Positions 8,806-16,630 of a stretch of DNA of 64,000 nucleotides are shown piece after piece. The translations under genes and the position numbers were made by a program. Origin of the DNA: Rhodopseudomonas sp. AAP120 (lineage in GTDB: Bacteria > Pseudomonadota > Alphaproteobacteria > Rhizobiales > Xanthobacteraceae); NCBI RefSeq assembly GCF_001295845.1, contig NZ_LJIC01000016.1, positions 1 through 64,000 of the forward strand. Direction: 5' to 3'. A model generated the notes under the pieces. The model made no database searches. It saw only the letters and a program-made list of their open reading frames with translations, and was not told the DNA's origin. Within the stretch, counting starts at the first letter, position 1, and each line of letters starts with the position of its first letter.

Positions 8806-10329
8806 ATGACCGTTGCGATCGAGATGGGGCAGACCAGCGGCGGCGGCGCGGCAACTCTCGACCTCGAGGAACTGCTGGCCACCCGCCTGCTGGTGCAGGG
8901 CAATTCCGGCTCCGGCAAATCCCATCTGCTGCGCCGCCTGCTCGAGCAGAGCGCGCCGTGGGTGCAGCAGGCGATCATCGATCCGGAAGGCGATTTCGTC
9001 ACGCTGGCCGAGCGCTTCGGCCATCTCGTCATCGACGCCGAGGATCACACCGAGCGCGGCCTGCAGGTTGCGGGAGAGCGCACCCGCACGCATCGCGTCT
9101 CGGTGGTGCTCAACCTCGAAGGGCTCGATGCCGAGAACCAGATGCGCCGCGCCGCCGCGTTTCTCGACGGCATGTTCAACACCGCGCGCGATCATTGGTA
9201 CCCGATGCTCGTGGTGGTCGATGAGGCGCAGCTGTTCGCGCCCGCCGTCGCCGGCGAAGTTTCGGACGACGCGCGCAAATTGTCGCTCGGGGCGATGACC
9301 AATCTGATGTGCCGCGGCCGCAAGCGCGGCCTCGCCGGCGTCATCGCCACGCAGCGGCTTGCCAAGCTCGCCAAGAACGTCGCTGCCGAAGCTTCGAATT
9401 TTCTGATGGGCCGCACCTTCCTCGACATCGACATGGCGCGCGCCGCCGATCTGCTCGGCATGGAGCGGCGTCAGGCCGAAGCGTTTCGCGATCTCGAGCG
9501 CGGGCAATTCATGGCGCTCGGCCCGGCGTTGTCGCGCCGGCCGCTCGGCCTGCGCATCGGGGCGACCGAGACCCATCCGCGCAACGCCTCGCCGAAGCTG
9601 ATGCCGCTGCCGGAAGCCGCGTTGGAAGACGCCCGCGCCGTGATCCTCGCCGCGCCGCCGCCGGACGCCGCGATCAACCGGCCGCAGCGCCGGCAACCCG
9701 CACCTGATCTGCTGAGCCAGCTCATGGCCGCGAAGTCGGCCGCGATCGATGCCCGCCCCGAGCCGGAAGCCGTGCCGCTGACCGAGGAGCAACTCGCCGA
9801 GCGTCGCGAGCGGCTCGACCGCATTCTGCGCGCGATCCTCGCCGAGCCGGATGCCGGCTTCCGCGCCATCGGCGTGCTGTATCAGGAATTCATCGTGCGC
9901 TGCCGGATCGAAGGGCTCGCCGCGACCATCCCCGACATGGTTGAATTCCGCCGGATGCTGACGCATGCGCGCGCCGGCCTCACCGCCGAGATGGCGGCCG
10001 ACGACGGCTGGCAGGACGTCACGCTGCGCGCGTCGATTCTGCCCGACGACATGCAGGGCGTGTTCATGATGATCGCGCGCGCCGCCAAGGAAGGCTGGCC
10101 CTGCCCCGGCGACGCCGCCATCGCCCGCGCCTACGGCACACACTCGCTGCGCCGGGCGCGCCGGCTGCTGACTTATATCGAAGAGCAAGGGCTGATCGTC
10201 TGCCAGTTCGACGGCACCGGCCGCCGCATCGTCACGCTGGTCGAACTCGCCTGGGCGACGGCACCGGGTGACCCGAATGCGGCGGAGGATCTGCCGATCG
10301 ACGACGAAGTTCGCGCCGCCTCCGCCTGA
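8806..10329 (+). CDS. HerA-like (DUF87) ATPase
   Basis: A 507-residue ATP-binding protein. Walker A is GNSGSGKS (residues 32-39) and Walker B is MLVVVDEAQLF (about residues 136-146); an R-finger-like CRGRKRG and a sensor-like GVIATQR follow, as in the HerA/FtsK translocase superfamily. The C-terminal third (after about residue 310) is a separate, largely helical region that may bind DNA or a partner. The ATG at 8806 follows GGAG at a rather long 12-bp spacing. There is no NurA-like nuclease beside it, so this is not the archaeal repair pair. Its role is unknown; phage defence and DNA processing are both possible. Confidence 0.75.
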   Translation: MTVAIEMGQTSGGGAATLDLEELLATRLLVQGNSGSGKSHLLRRLLEQSAPWVQQAIIDPEGDFVTLAERFGHLVIDAEDHTERGLQVAGERTRTHRVSVVLNLEGLDAENQMRRAAAFLDGMFNTARDHWYPMLVVVDEAQLFAPAVAGEVSDDARKLSLGAMTNLMCRGRKRGLAGVIATQRLAKLAKNVAAEASNFLMGRTFLDIDMARAADLLGMERRQAEAFRDLERGQFMALGPALSRRPLGLRIGATETHPRNASPKLMPLPEAALEDARAVILAAPPPDAAINRPQRRQPAPDLLSQLMAAKSAAIDARPEPEAVPLTEEQLAERRERLDRILRAILAEPDAGFRAIGVLYQEFIVRCRIEGLAATIPDMVEFRRMLTHARAGLTAEMAADDGWQDVTLRASILPDDMQGVFMMIARAAKEGWPCPGDAAIARAYGTHSLRRARRLLTYIEEQGLIVCQFDGTGRRIVTLVELAWATAPGDPNAAEDLPIDDEVRAASA

Positions 10330-10425
10330 CCCCTCGCATCCGCACCGGTCAGAAAACGGTTCAAGTCGGCGCGCCGATTTGCGATACCGGGTGGCACTCG
10401 CATGTTGCCTGCCAGGAGGATCGCC

Positions 10426-11535
10426 ATGAAGACACGGGCCGCCGTCGCGTTCGAAGCCAAGAAGCCGCTCGAAATCGTCGAAGTCGATCTCGAAGGGCCG
10501 AAGGCCGGCGAGGTCCTGGTCGAGATCAAGGCGACCGGCATCTGCCACACCGACGCCTACACGCTCGACGGCTTCGACTCTGAAGGCATCTTCCCGTCGA
10601 TCCTCGGCCATGAAGGCGCCGGCATCGTCCGCGAGGTCGGCCCGGGCGTGACGTCCGTGAAAGTCGGCGATCACGTCATCCCGCTGTACACGCCGGAATG
10701 TCGGCAGTGCAAAAGCTGTCTGAGCCAGAAGACCAACCTGTGCACCGCGATCCGCGCGACGCAGGGTAAAGGCCTGATGCCGGACGGCACCTCGCGCTTC
10801 TCCTACAAGGGCCAGCCGATCTTTCACTATATGGGCTGCTCGACGTTCTCGAACTTCACCGTGCTGCCGGAGATCGCGGTGGCGAAAATTCGTGACGACG
10901 CGCCGTTCGACAAGAGCTGCTACATCGGCTGCGGCGTCACCACCGGCGTCGGCGCGGTGGTCAACACCGCCAAGGTGACGCCCGGCTCCAACGTCGTGGT
11001 GTTCGGTCTCGGCGGCATTGGCCTCAACGTCATCCAGGGCGCCAAGATGGTCGGCGCCGACAAGATCGTCGGCGTCGATATCAACGACGACAAGGCCGAA
11101 TGGGGCCGCCGCTTCGGCATGACCGACTTCGTCAACCCCAAGAAAATCGACGGCGACATCGTTCAGCATCTGGTGGCGCTGACCGACGGTGGCGCCGACT
11201 ACACGTTCGATTGCACCGGCAACACCACCGTGATGCGCCAGGCACTGGAAGCCTGCCATCGCGGCTGGGGCGTCTCGGTGGTGATCGGCGTTGCCGAAGC
11301 CGGCAAGGAAATCTCCACCCGCCCGTTCCAGCTGGTCACCGGCCGCGTCTGGAAAGGCAGTGCCTTCGGCGGCGCCCGCGGCCGCACCGACGTGCCGAAG
11401 ATCGTCGACTGGTACATGAACGGCAAGATCGAAATCGACCCGATGATCACCCACGTGCTGAAGCTCGAGGAGATCAACAAGGCGTTTGATCTGATGCACG
11501 AGGGCAAGTCGATCAGGTCGGTGGTGGTATTCTGA
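10426..11535 (+). CDS. S-(hydroxymethyl)glutathione dehydrogenase / class III alcohol dehydrogenase
   Basis: A 369-residue zinc-dependent dehydrogenase, the usual length of class III ADH. It oxidises S-hydroxymethylglutathione, formed from formaldehyde, with NAD+, and also reduces S-nitrosoglutathione. The catalytic-zinc region is [12 protein letters not shown] and [12 protein letters not shown]; the structural zinc site has four cysteines in [17 protein letters not shown]; the Rossmann motif is [14 protein letters not shown]. The ATG at 10426 has AGGAGG 6 bp upstream, which excludes the ATG at 10402. The gene stands alone; formaldehyde detoxification fits the PQQ genes nearby, because PQQ-dependent alcohol dehydrogenases can produce aldehydes. 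Confidence 0.93.
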   Translation: MKTRAAVAFEAKKPLEIVEVDLEGPKAGEVLVEIKATGICHTDAYTLDGFDSEGIFPSILGHEGAGIVREVGPGVTSVKVGDHVIPLYTPECRQCKSCLSQKTNLCTAIRATQGKGLMPDGTSRFSYKGQPIFHYMGCSTFSNFTVLPEIAVAKIRDDAPFDKSCYIGCGVTTGVGAVVNTAKVTPGSNVVVFGLGGIGLNVIQGAKMVGADKIVGVDINDDKAEWGRRFGMTDFVNPKKIDGDIVQHLVALTDGGADYTFDCTGNTTVMRQALEACHRGWGVSVVIGVAEAGKEISTRPFQLVTGRVWKGSAFGGARGRTDVPKIVDWYMNGKIEIDPMITHVLKLEEINKAFDLMHEGKSIRSVVVF

Positions 11536-11594
11536 GAAAGCCCCGCTCGTTCGTCGTCCCGTGCAAGCGCACGTTCTCGCCTCAACCTCTCCCC

Positions 11595-11674
11595 GTCATT
11601 GCGAGCGAAGCGAAGCAATCCAGCCCCAAGCACTCCGCTGGATTGCTTCGTCGGCTTCGCCTCCTAGCAATGAC
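11595..11674. repeat. Palindromic intergenic repeat, family A, copy 1
   Basis: The unit starts GTCATTGCGAGCGAAGCGAAG, reaches CAATCCAG, and returns through CTGGATTGCTTCG to AGCAATGAC. The two halves are inverted copies and could form a long hairpin. Further copies are at 16481 and 20600. It lies in the 460-bp gene-free stretch 11536-11995, together with family B units. Confidence 0.85.
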
Positions 11675-11750
11675 GAACAAACAACCACGTCAATCCAGGG
11701 CGCCAGCGTAGCGCCAACCGGGGTTGCAATTCATGAACATCCTCTCGTTC

Positions 11751-11966
11751 GTCATTCCGGATTGCGCGCAGCGCAAGTCCGGAATCCATACGCCCTACAC
11801 TCGCGATGACGCACCCGGGCACTCGCAACGCGTAGTAGTGGGTAATGACAGGGGATATGGATTCCGGGCTCGCCGCTTCGCGGCGCCCCGGAATGACAAA
11901 AGTAGCGTTCGTGCGCGTCGTGGAGATTCCGGGTTCGTGCAGCTTCGTTGCGCGCCCCGGAATGAC
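11751..11966. repeat. Cluster of palindromic repeats, family B (three units)
   Basis: There are three units in a row: 11751-11810 (GTCATTCCGGATTGCGC with an inverted GCGCAAGTCCGGAATCC), 11859-11897 (GGATTCCGGGCTCGCC with CGGCGCCCCGGAATGAC) and 11923-11966 (GATTCCGGGTTCG with CGCGCCCCGGAATGAC). The ends GTCATT and AATGAC are shared with family A. The stretch separates the formaldehyde dehydrogenase gene from the convergent pqqE gene and I see no gene in it. Confidence 0.8.
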
Positions 11967-11995
11967 GAACGCGAGGTCAATGACGAACGAGAGGC

Positions 11996-13168
11996 TTACG
12001 TCTCAGCCGTGCCGCCGGCGAAGTTGCGGTACACAAACTTCTCGCCGCCCTGCTCTGCCTCGGCCTCGGCCGTCTTGAAGATCCCCTCGTGCAACGGCGA
12101 TAGCGCACACGCAGGATCGGTCGCGGCCGCGTCACCGGCGAGCGCAAAAGCCTGGCAGCGGCAGCCGCCGAAATCGATTTCCTTGAAAGCGCAGCTGGCG
12201 CACGGCTCCTGCATCCAGCCGGTGCCGCGATAGCGGTTGAGCGCCTCGGAATTCCGCCAGATCTCCGCGATCGACGCGCCGCCGCGCACCGAGTCGAACG
12301 CCAAGCCGGTGATCGTCTCGGCGGCGTGACAGGGCAGCACCTTGCCGCTCGGCGAGATGTTGAAGAACTGCCGGCCCCAGCCGCCCATGCAGGTCTTCGG
12401 CCGTAGCGCATAGTAATCCGGCACGACGTAATCGATCGACAGCTGGCCCTTGAGCCGCTCGCGCGCGGCCTCGACCAGTGCCGTGCACTCCTCGATCTGC
12501 TGCAGCGTCGGCATCAGCGCGGCGCGGTTCTTCAGAGCCCAGCCGTAGTACTGCACATTGGCGACTTCGAGCCGGTCGGCGTCGAGCGCGACCGCCATCT
12601 CGATGATATCGGGCAACTGATGCAGATTTTGACGATGCATCACCGCGTTGACGGTGAGCGGCAGATCGAGCTCGCGCGTCCAGCGCGCCACGTCGAGTTT
12701 CTTGGCGTGACCATTGGCATAGCCGCCGACGCGATCGGCCAGCGTCGGCTCGTTGCCCTGGAAGCTGATTTGGACGTGACAGAGGCCGGCATCGGCCAGC
12801 GCAGCGAGACGCTCGCGGGTCAGCAGCACGGCTGATGTGATCAGATTGGTGTAGAGGCCGAGGTCGCTGGCGTGTCGCACCAGTTCCACCAGATCCTTGC
12901 GCGCCGTAGGCTCGCCGCCGGAGAAGTGCACCTGCAGCACGCCGATCGCGGCGAGTTCGCTGAGCACGCGCTTCCATTCGTCGGTCGACAGCTCCGCGCC
13001 GCCGCGCTCCAATTCGACGGGATTGGAGCAATACGGGCATTGCAGCGGGCAGCGATGCGTCAGCTCGAGTAGCACCGCAAGCGGGATGCCGTAGCTCTCC
13101 GCGACGCTGCCGGGCTGATCCAGCACCGCCGCGCCCGCCGCAGCAGTTGTCAGGTCGCTGTCGCTCAT
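11996..13168 (-). CDS. pqqE: PQQ synthase PqqE, radical SAM peptide cyclase
   Basis: A 390-residue radical SAM/SPASM enzyme that forms the Glu-Tyr carbon-carbon cross-link in the PqqA peptide, the first step of pyrroloquinoline quinone synthesis. The radical SAM cluster motif is C40xxxC44xxC47 (THRCPLQCPYC), followed by HFSGGEPTARKDL. The C-terminal SPASM cysteines lie in TCMGGWGRQFF, LPCHAAE and EPCASCAFKEIDFGGCRCQAF. The ATG overlaps the pqqD stop (ATGA). PqqD acts as peptide chaperone for this enzyme. It is the last gene of the cluster. Confidence 0.96.
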   Translation of the reverse strand: MSDSDLTTAAAGAAVLDQPGSVAESYGIPLAVLLELTHRCPLQCPYCSNPVELERGGAELSTDEWKRVLSELAAIGVLQVHFSGGEPTARKDLVELVRHASDLGLYTNLITSAVLLTRERLAALADAGLCHVQISFQGNEPTLADRVGGYANGHAKKLDVARWTRELDLPLTVNAVMHRQNLHQLPDIIEMAVALDADRLEVANVQYYGWALKNRAALMPTLQQIEECTALVEAARERLKGQLSIDYVVPDYYALRPKTCMGGWGRQFFNISPSGKVLPCHAAETITGLAFDSVRGGASIAEIWRNSEALNRYRGTGWMQEPCASCAFKEIDFGGCRCQAFALAGDAAATDPACALSPLHEGIFKTAEAEAEQGGEKFVYRNFAGGTAET

Positions 13169-13470
13169 GGCGCCGGCTCCCGCGCCTCGGTCAAGAAGCC
13201 CTTGTCGGCGAGATCCTGCAGCAACGCCAGGACGTCGGCGCCGATCTCGGTCCGATCGGCCGTGTACTTAGCGGCGAGTTCATCGACAATGCTCGCGACG
13301 CTGCGCGTACCGTCGCACAGTTGCAGGATCTCGACCGCGATGTCGTCCGGCGCCAGCACGCGCTCCGGCGCCAGGATCACCCAGCGCTGCCGCGTCTCGT
13401 CGAAGCGCAGCTTGGCGTGGCGCGGCAGCACCGGCCGGCTGGTCTCGCTGACGGTGATCTTCCGCGCCAT
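13165..13470 (-). CDS. pqqD: PqqD, PqqA-peptide chaperone
   Basis: A 101-residue PqqD protein. PqqD binds the PqqA precursor and presents it to PqqE. The sequence has the family pattern PVLPRHAKLRFDETRQRWVILAPERVL, then ILQLCDGTRSVASIVDEL and DVLALLQDLADKGFL. I used the ATG at 13470, 7 bp after the pqqC stop; the frame extends upstream to 13533, but that would overlap pqqC. Its stop overlaps the pqqE start. Confidence 0.95.
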   Translation of the reverse strand: MARKITVSETSRPVLPRHAKLRFDETRQRWVILAPERVLAPDDIAVEILQLCDGTRSVASIVDELAAKYTADRTEIGADVLALLQDLADKGFLTEAREPAP

Positions 13471-13477
13471 CGCCGCC

Positions 13478-14242
13478 TCACCCGGCTCGCGGCACGAAGG
13501 CGCCGGGCGGAATGTGGCCGTCGACATAAGCATGATGCAGCGCGTCGAGCTGGGCCCACAGCACGTTGGTCTTGAAGATCAGCGCGTTGCACACCGCCTC
13601 GCGTTCGGCCGGCGTGGTGGCATGGCGCTTGACGTAATCAAGCGCGAAATCGGCATCGCGCGGCGCCTGGGTCAGGCGACGTTTGAAATAGCTCATGATG
13701 TCCGGATTGACGAAATCGTAATGCGCCAGCATGCCGGAGATGCGTTCCTCGTGCAGATTCGGCGCGAACAGCTCGGTCAGCGACGACGCGATCGCTTCCA
13801 GCGGCGTGCGGTCGCGGACGAAATGCACGTAAGCATCGACTGCGAACCGCGTCGCCGGCAGGATGCCCTCGGTCGACTCGACATAGGCGCTGTCGAGGCC
13901 GAGCCCTTCGGTCAGCTTCAGCCAGCGCTCGATGCCGCCCTCACTGTCGAGGTCGCCGTCGTGATCCTCGATGCGGTGCCGCCATTCGACGCGTGTCGCG
14001 CGGTCGCGGAATCGGGAGATCACCACCGCGTCCTTGATCGGGATCGTGCTCTGATAATAGTAGCGATTGAGCGCCCAGGCCTGCACCTGGCCCTTGTTCA
14101 GCTTGCCGCCGTGCAGCAGGCGATGAAACGGATGCAGATTGTGATAGCGCGTTGCGCCGATCTGGCGCAGCGCCGCTTCCAACTCGTCCGCATTCTGCAG
14201 AGGCGCGGAGCCGTTGATCGAAAAGGCCGTCATCGCGTTCAC
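13478..14242 (-). CDS. pqqC: Pyrroloquinoline-quinone synthase PqqC
   Basis: A 254-residue cofactor-independent oxidase that carries out the final ring closure and eight-electron oxidation to PQQ. It shows the all-helical haem-oxygenase-like fold with the family signatures YHNLHPFHRLLHGGKLNKGQ, WALNRYYYQ, IEDHDGDLDSEGGIERW, and the HIRP-like HEERISGMLAHYDFV. The start is a GTG overlapping the pqqB stop (GTGA); an ATG 9 bp downstream (14233) is an equally good alternative. Confidence 0.96.
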   Translation of the reverse strand: MNAMTAFSINGSAPLQNADELEAALRQIGATRYHNLHPFHRLLHGGKLNKGQVQAWALNRYYYQSTIPIKDAVVISRFRDRATRVEWRHRIEDHDGDLDSEGGIERWLKLTEGLGLDSAYVESTEGILPATRFAVDAYVHFVRDRTPLEAIASSLTELFAPNLHEERISGMLAHYDFVNPDIMSYFKRRLTQAPRDADFALDYVKRHATTPAEREAVCNALIFKTNVLWAQLDALHHAYVDGHIPPGAFVPRAG

Positions 14243-15165
14243 GGCGTCACCTCCATCCCGTCCGACGGAATCGTCCAGCCCGCCTCGTCCACAGCCTTGC
14301 GTTCGGCGGTGTCCGCCAGCAGCGCCGGGTTCGAATTATTGATATGCACGAACAGTCTTTGCGCAATGCCGAGGTCGTGCAGTGCGGCGATGGCGCCGTC
14401 GTTTCCTGACATCGCAATGTGGCCCATCGCCTGCCCGGTTTTGTGGCCGAGGCCCGCGGCGATCAGTTCGTCGTCGCGCCACACCGTGCCGTCGAACAAC
14501 ACGAGCGCCGCGCCGGCAAGCCGCGCCTTGAGCTCGTCCGTCACCCGCCCGCAGGCGGTAAGCACGTGAACCGACGTGCCGGTGACCTTGTCGGTGACGG
14601 TCAGACCGAGCGTGTCTCCGTCTGCCGCATCGCCGCCGGGATGCACCTGGCCTTCGAGATACCAAGCCGCCTTGCCCGGCACCGCAAACGCGGTGACGAC
14701 GAGGCCTGAGGGCGTGCCATCCTGCAGCGCCAGCTCGAACGGCTGATCGATGTCGATCGGCTGTCGCCGCACCAACTGCTCATTCAGGACGTTGAAGATG
14801 CTGTTGGCGCGGAGCACCGCCAGCACCTTAGCATGGGCGTAGATCGTAAACGGCCAGCCTTCGCGCATCGACAGCAGCCCGGCCACCGCATCGACTTCGC
14901 CATTGGTGAGGATGACGCCGGCAATCGGGCTATGGCGCAGCGCGCCCTCCTTTGGATGCAGCTGCGGGGTCGCGATCACCTGTTGGCGCAGATCGGGCGA
15001 CGCGTTGATCAGGAACCAGTGCGCCCCATCGGCGCTGATCGCGATCGAGGCTTGGGTGCGGCGTAACGCCGGATCGGCGAAGGCGGCGCGGCACACGGCG
15101 CAGCCGCAATTCCATTGCGGAACGCCGCCGCCCGCCGCAGCGCCCAGCACGACGACGCGCATCAT
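14239..15165 (-). CDS. pqqB: PqqB, metallo-beta-lactamase-fold PQQ biosynthesis enzyme
   Basis: A 308-residue protein of the metallo-beta-lactamase superfamily, proposed to hydroxylate the tyrosine of the cross-linked PqqA intermediate. The N-terminus MMRVVVLGAAAGGGVPQWNC and the zinc-site cysteines CGCAVC are characteristic, followed by SPDLRQQ and ILTNGEVDAVAGLLSMREG, the PqqB form of the metal-binding region. A GGAGGGGC ribosome site precedes the paired ATGATG start. It lies downstream of a terminator-like hairpin that follows pqqA. Confidence 0.95.
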   Translation of the reverse strand: MMRVVVLGAAAGGGVPQWNCGCAVCRAAFADPALRRTQASIAISADGAHWFLINASPDLRQQVIATPQLHPKEGALRHSPIAGVILTNGEVDAVAGLLSMREGWPFTIYAHAKVLAVLRANSIFNVLNEQLVRRQPIDIDQPFELALQDGTPSGLVVTAFAVPGKAAWYLEGQVHPGGDAADGDTLGLTVTDKVTGTSVHVLTACGRVTDELKARLAGAALVLFDGTVWRDDELIAAGLGHKTGQAMGHIAMSGNDGAIAALHDLGIAQRLFVHINNSNPALLADTAERKAVDEAGWTIPSDGMEVTP

Positions 15166-15181
15166 TCAGCCCCTCCGCCGC

Positions 15182-15216
15182 AAAAATAAAGCAGCCGGCG
15201 TGAAACGCCGACTGCT
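15182..15216 (-). terminator. Terminator or attenuator between pqqA and pqqB
   Basis: Read on the minus strand, AGCAGTCGGCG and CGCCGGCTGCT pair across a 5-nt loop (one G-U pair) and run straight into TTATTTTTG. This is a complete intrinsic terminator, placed after pqqA and 17 bp before pqqB. It would let the short pqqA message accumulate above the rest of the operon. Confidence 0.85.
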
Positions 15217-15244
15217 CGGAACTCGACAGCCTCGCTGCGGCTGA

Positions 15245-15325
15245 TTACTTGCGCACCGCGCAGGCGTACATGTTGATTTCCATGCCGACGGAGATTTCGA
15301 CGATCGCAGGTTTCTTCCAGGCCAT
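15245..15325 (-). CDS. pqqA: PQQ precursor peptide PqqA
   Basis: A 26-residue peptide, MAWKKPAIVEISVGMEINMY followed by ACAVRK. It carries the conserved Glu-x3-Tyr (E16 and Y20 in MEINMY) whose two side chains become PQQ. The ribosome site GGGAGG lies about 6 bp before the ATG. A longer frame upstream (to 15427) has no family support. It is the first gene of pqqABCDE. Confidence 0.96.
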   Translation of the reverse strand: MAWKKPAIVEISVGMEINMYACAVRK

Positions 15326-15592
15326 GATGTCCTCCCGAGGATTGCAGAACTGACGTCGCAATAAGTCGAAGATAGAGTTCGGACGAAACGCGCGCAAGCG
15401 CGGCGTGGTTGCGCATTGCCCTATCAACTCGAGGTGAGCAGGCGCAGCACGATGCCTGCTGCAGCGCAGGATGAAGTGTCGCAGAGCCAGCGATTAGTTC
15501 ACGACCCCGCCGTGCCGATGGCCGAGCTGCCCGAACGTCGCGGGTTCAACCACGACGGCTGCCCCGCGTGTGACGACACCCCTCCGAAAGCT

Positions 15593-15602
15593 TGGCATGC
15601 CA
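15593..15602. promoter_or_regulatory. Candidate GntR operator 1
   Basis: TGGCATGCCA is a perfect 10-bp palindrome, extending to TTGGCATGCCAGA. It lies in the 371-bp gene-free region between pqqA (start 15325) and the GntR gene (start 15697). It shares the half site TGCCAGA with a second site about 71 bp downstream. The spacing and shape fit FadR/FCD-type GntR operators. Confidence 0.45.
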
Positions 15603-15663
15603 GAAGCTGCTGTGGATAACGTGACATATCGCAGATGCGAAGTAGGCGGGCTTGACCCGTGGC

Positions 15664-15679
15664 ATCTGGTATGCCAGAT
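15664..15679. promoter_or_regulatory. Candidate GntR operator 2
   Basis: ATCTGG-TATG-CCAGAT is an inverted repeat with a TGGTATGCCA core, placed 17 bp ahead of the GntR start codon. The position suits autoregulation. The rest of 15326-15696 holds no gene that I can support. Confidence 0.5.
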
Positions 15680-15696
15680 CAGGCCCATTAACAGGC

Positions 15697-16446
15697 ATGG
15701 ACCAGTCCGCAGCGATGATCGCACGCGCCCGAGCCAAGATTGTCGACGTTGTCCGCGAGCCGGATCTGGCGGTGACGCGGCTCGCGCCGGAGGTCAGCTA
15801 CAAGGCCAAGGCCTATCAGGCGCTGAAGCAGGCCATCCTCAAGATGGACATCTACACCACGCCCGAGCCGGTGATGCTCGACGAGCGCGCGCTGTCGGAC
15901 AAGCTCGGCGTCAGCCGCACGCCGATCCGCGAGGCGATCGCGATGCTCGAGCAGGACGGGCTGGTGAAAGCCCTGCCCCGCCGCGGTATCGTCGTGGTGC
16001 GGCGGACCAAAGCCGAGATCGTCGACATGATCCGTGCCTGGGCGGCGCTGGAAAGCATGGCGGCGCGACTGATCACCACAATGGCCCGCAAGCGCGACAT
16101 CACCGCGCTGCGCGACGTGTTCAAGGATTTCGGCCCGGACCGGCTGCCGCAGGATCACATCGAGGAATATTCCCGCGCCAACATCGTGTTCCACCAGGCG
16201 CTGATCTCGCTCAGCGAATCGCAGGTGCTGGTCGACATGACGGGCGACATCCTGCTCCACGTGCGCGGCTATCGCCAGCTCACCATCGGCCGCAAGGAAC
16301 GCATCGCCGCGTCGCTGCCCGAACACCTCGCGATGATCGAGGCGCTGGAAGCGCGTGACACCGAACTCGCCGAGAAACTCGCCCGCGATCACACGCTGCG
16401 GCTCGCCGACTATGTCGAGGCGCACGGACAGGAGTTGTTCGCGTGA
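15697..16446 (+). CDS. GntR-family (FCD domain) transcriptional regulator
   Basis: A 249-residue regulator. The winged helix is at about residues 35-100 (ALKQAILKMDIY, then LDERALSDKLGVSRTPIREAIAMLEQDGLV and the wing PRRGIVVV). The all-helical FCD ligand domain follows, with a metal-binding-type pattern of D, H and H residues (ANIVFHQALI, PEHLAMIEAL, DHTLRLADY). I chose the ATG at 15697 because the frame upstream of it covers the palindromic candidate operator. It precedes formyl-CoA transferase and an oxalate/formate-type transporter, so an organic-acid or acyl-CoA signal is likely. Confidence 0.82.
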   Translation: MDQSAAMIARARAKIVDVVREPDLAVTRLAPEVSYKAKAYQALKQAILKMDIYTTPEPVMLDERALSDKLGVSRTPIREAIAMLEQDGLVKALPRRGIVVVRRTKAEIVDMIRAWAALESMAARLITTMARKRDITALRDVFKDFGPDRLPQDHIEEYSRANIVFHQALISLSESQVLVDMTGDILLHVRGYRQLTIGRKERIAASLPEHLAMIEALEARDTELAEKLARDHTLRLADYVEAHGQELFA

Positions 16447-16480
16447 CACCCACTCGCCTTCTGAAACGTACCCCATCCCC

Positions 16481-16558
16481 GTCATTGCGAGGAGCGCAGC
16501 GACGAAGCAATCCAGCCCGGTGCACGGCGCTGGATTGCTTCGCTGCGCTCGCAATGAC
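16481..16558. repeat. Palindromic intergenic repeat, family A, copy 2
   Basis: GTCATTGCGAGGAGCGCAGCG leads to CAATCCAG, with the inverted half CTGGATTGCTTCGCTGCGC ending in TCGCAATGAC. It lies between the GntR gene and formyl-CoA transferase and matches the units at 11595 and 20600. Confidence 0.88.
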
Positions 16559-16630
16559 GGGCGGAGGCGTATCGCATTCAACCATTCACTCAGCCGCTGA
16601 TGGCTGGACGGTCAGACACGGAGTAACCCA

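Noticed and set aside
8770-11499. A 909-codon open frame on the minus strand
   Set aside because: It lies exactly opposite the HerA-like ATPase and the formaldehyde dehydrogenase, both well supported. Its His/Asp/Arg-rich composition is the usual antisense shadow in GC-rich DNA.
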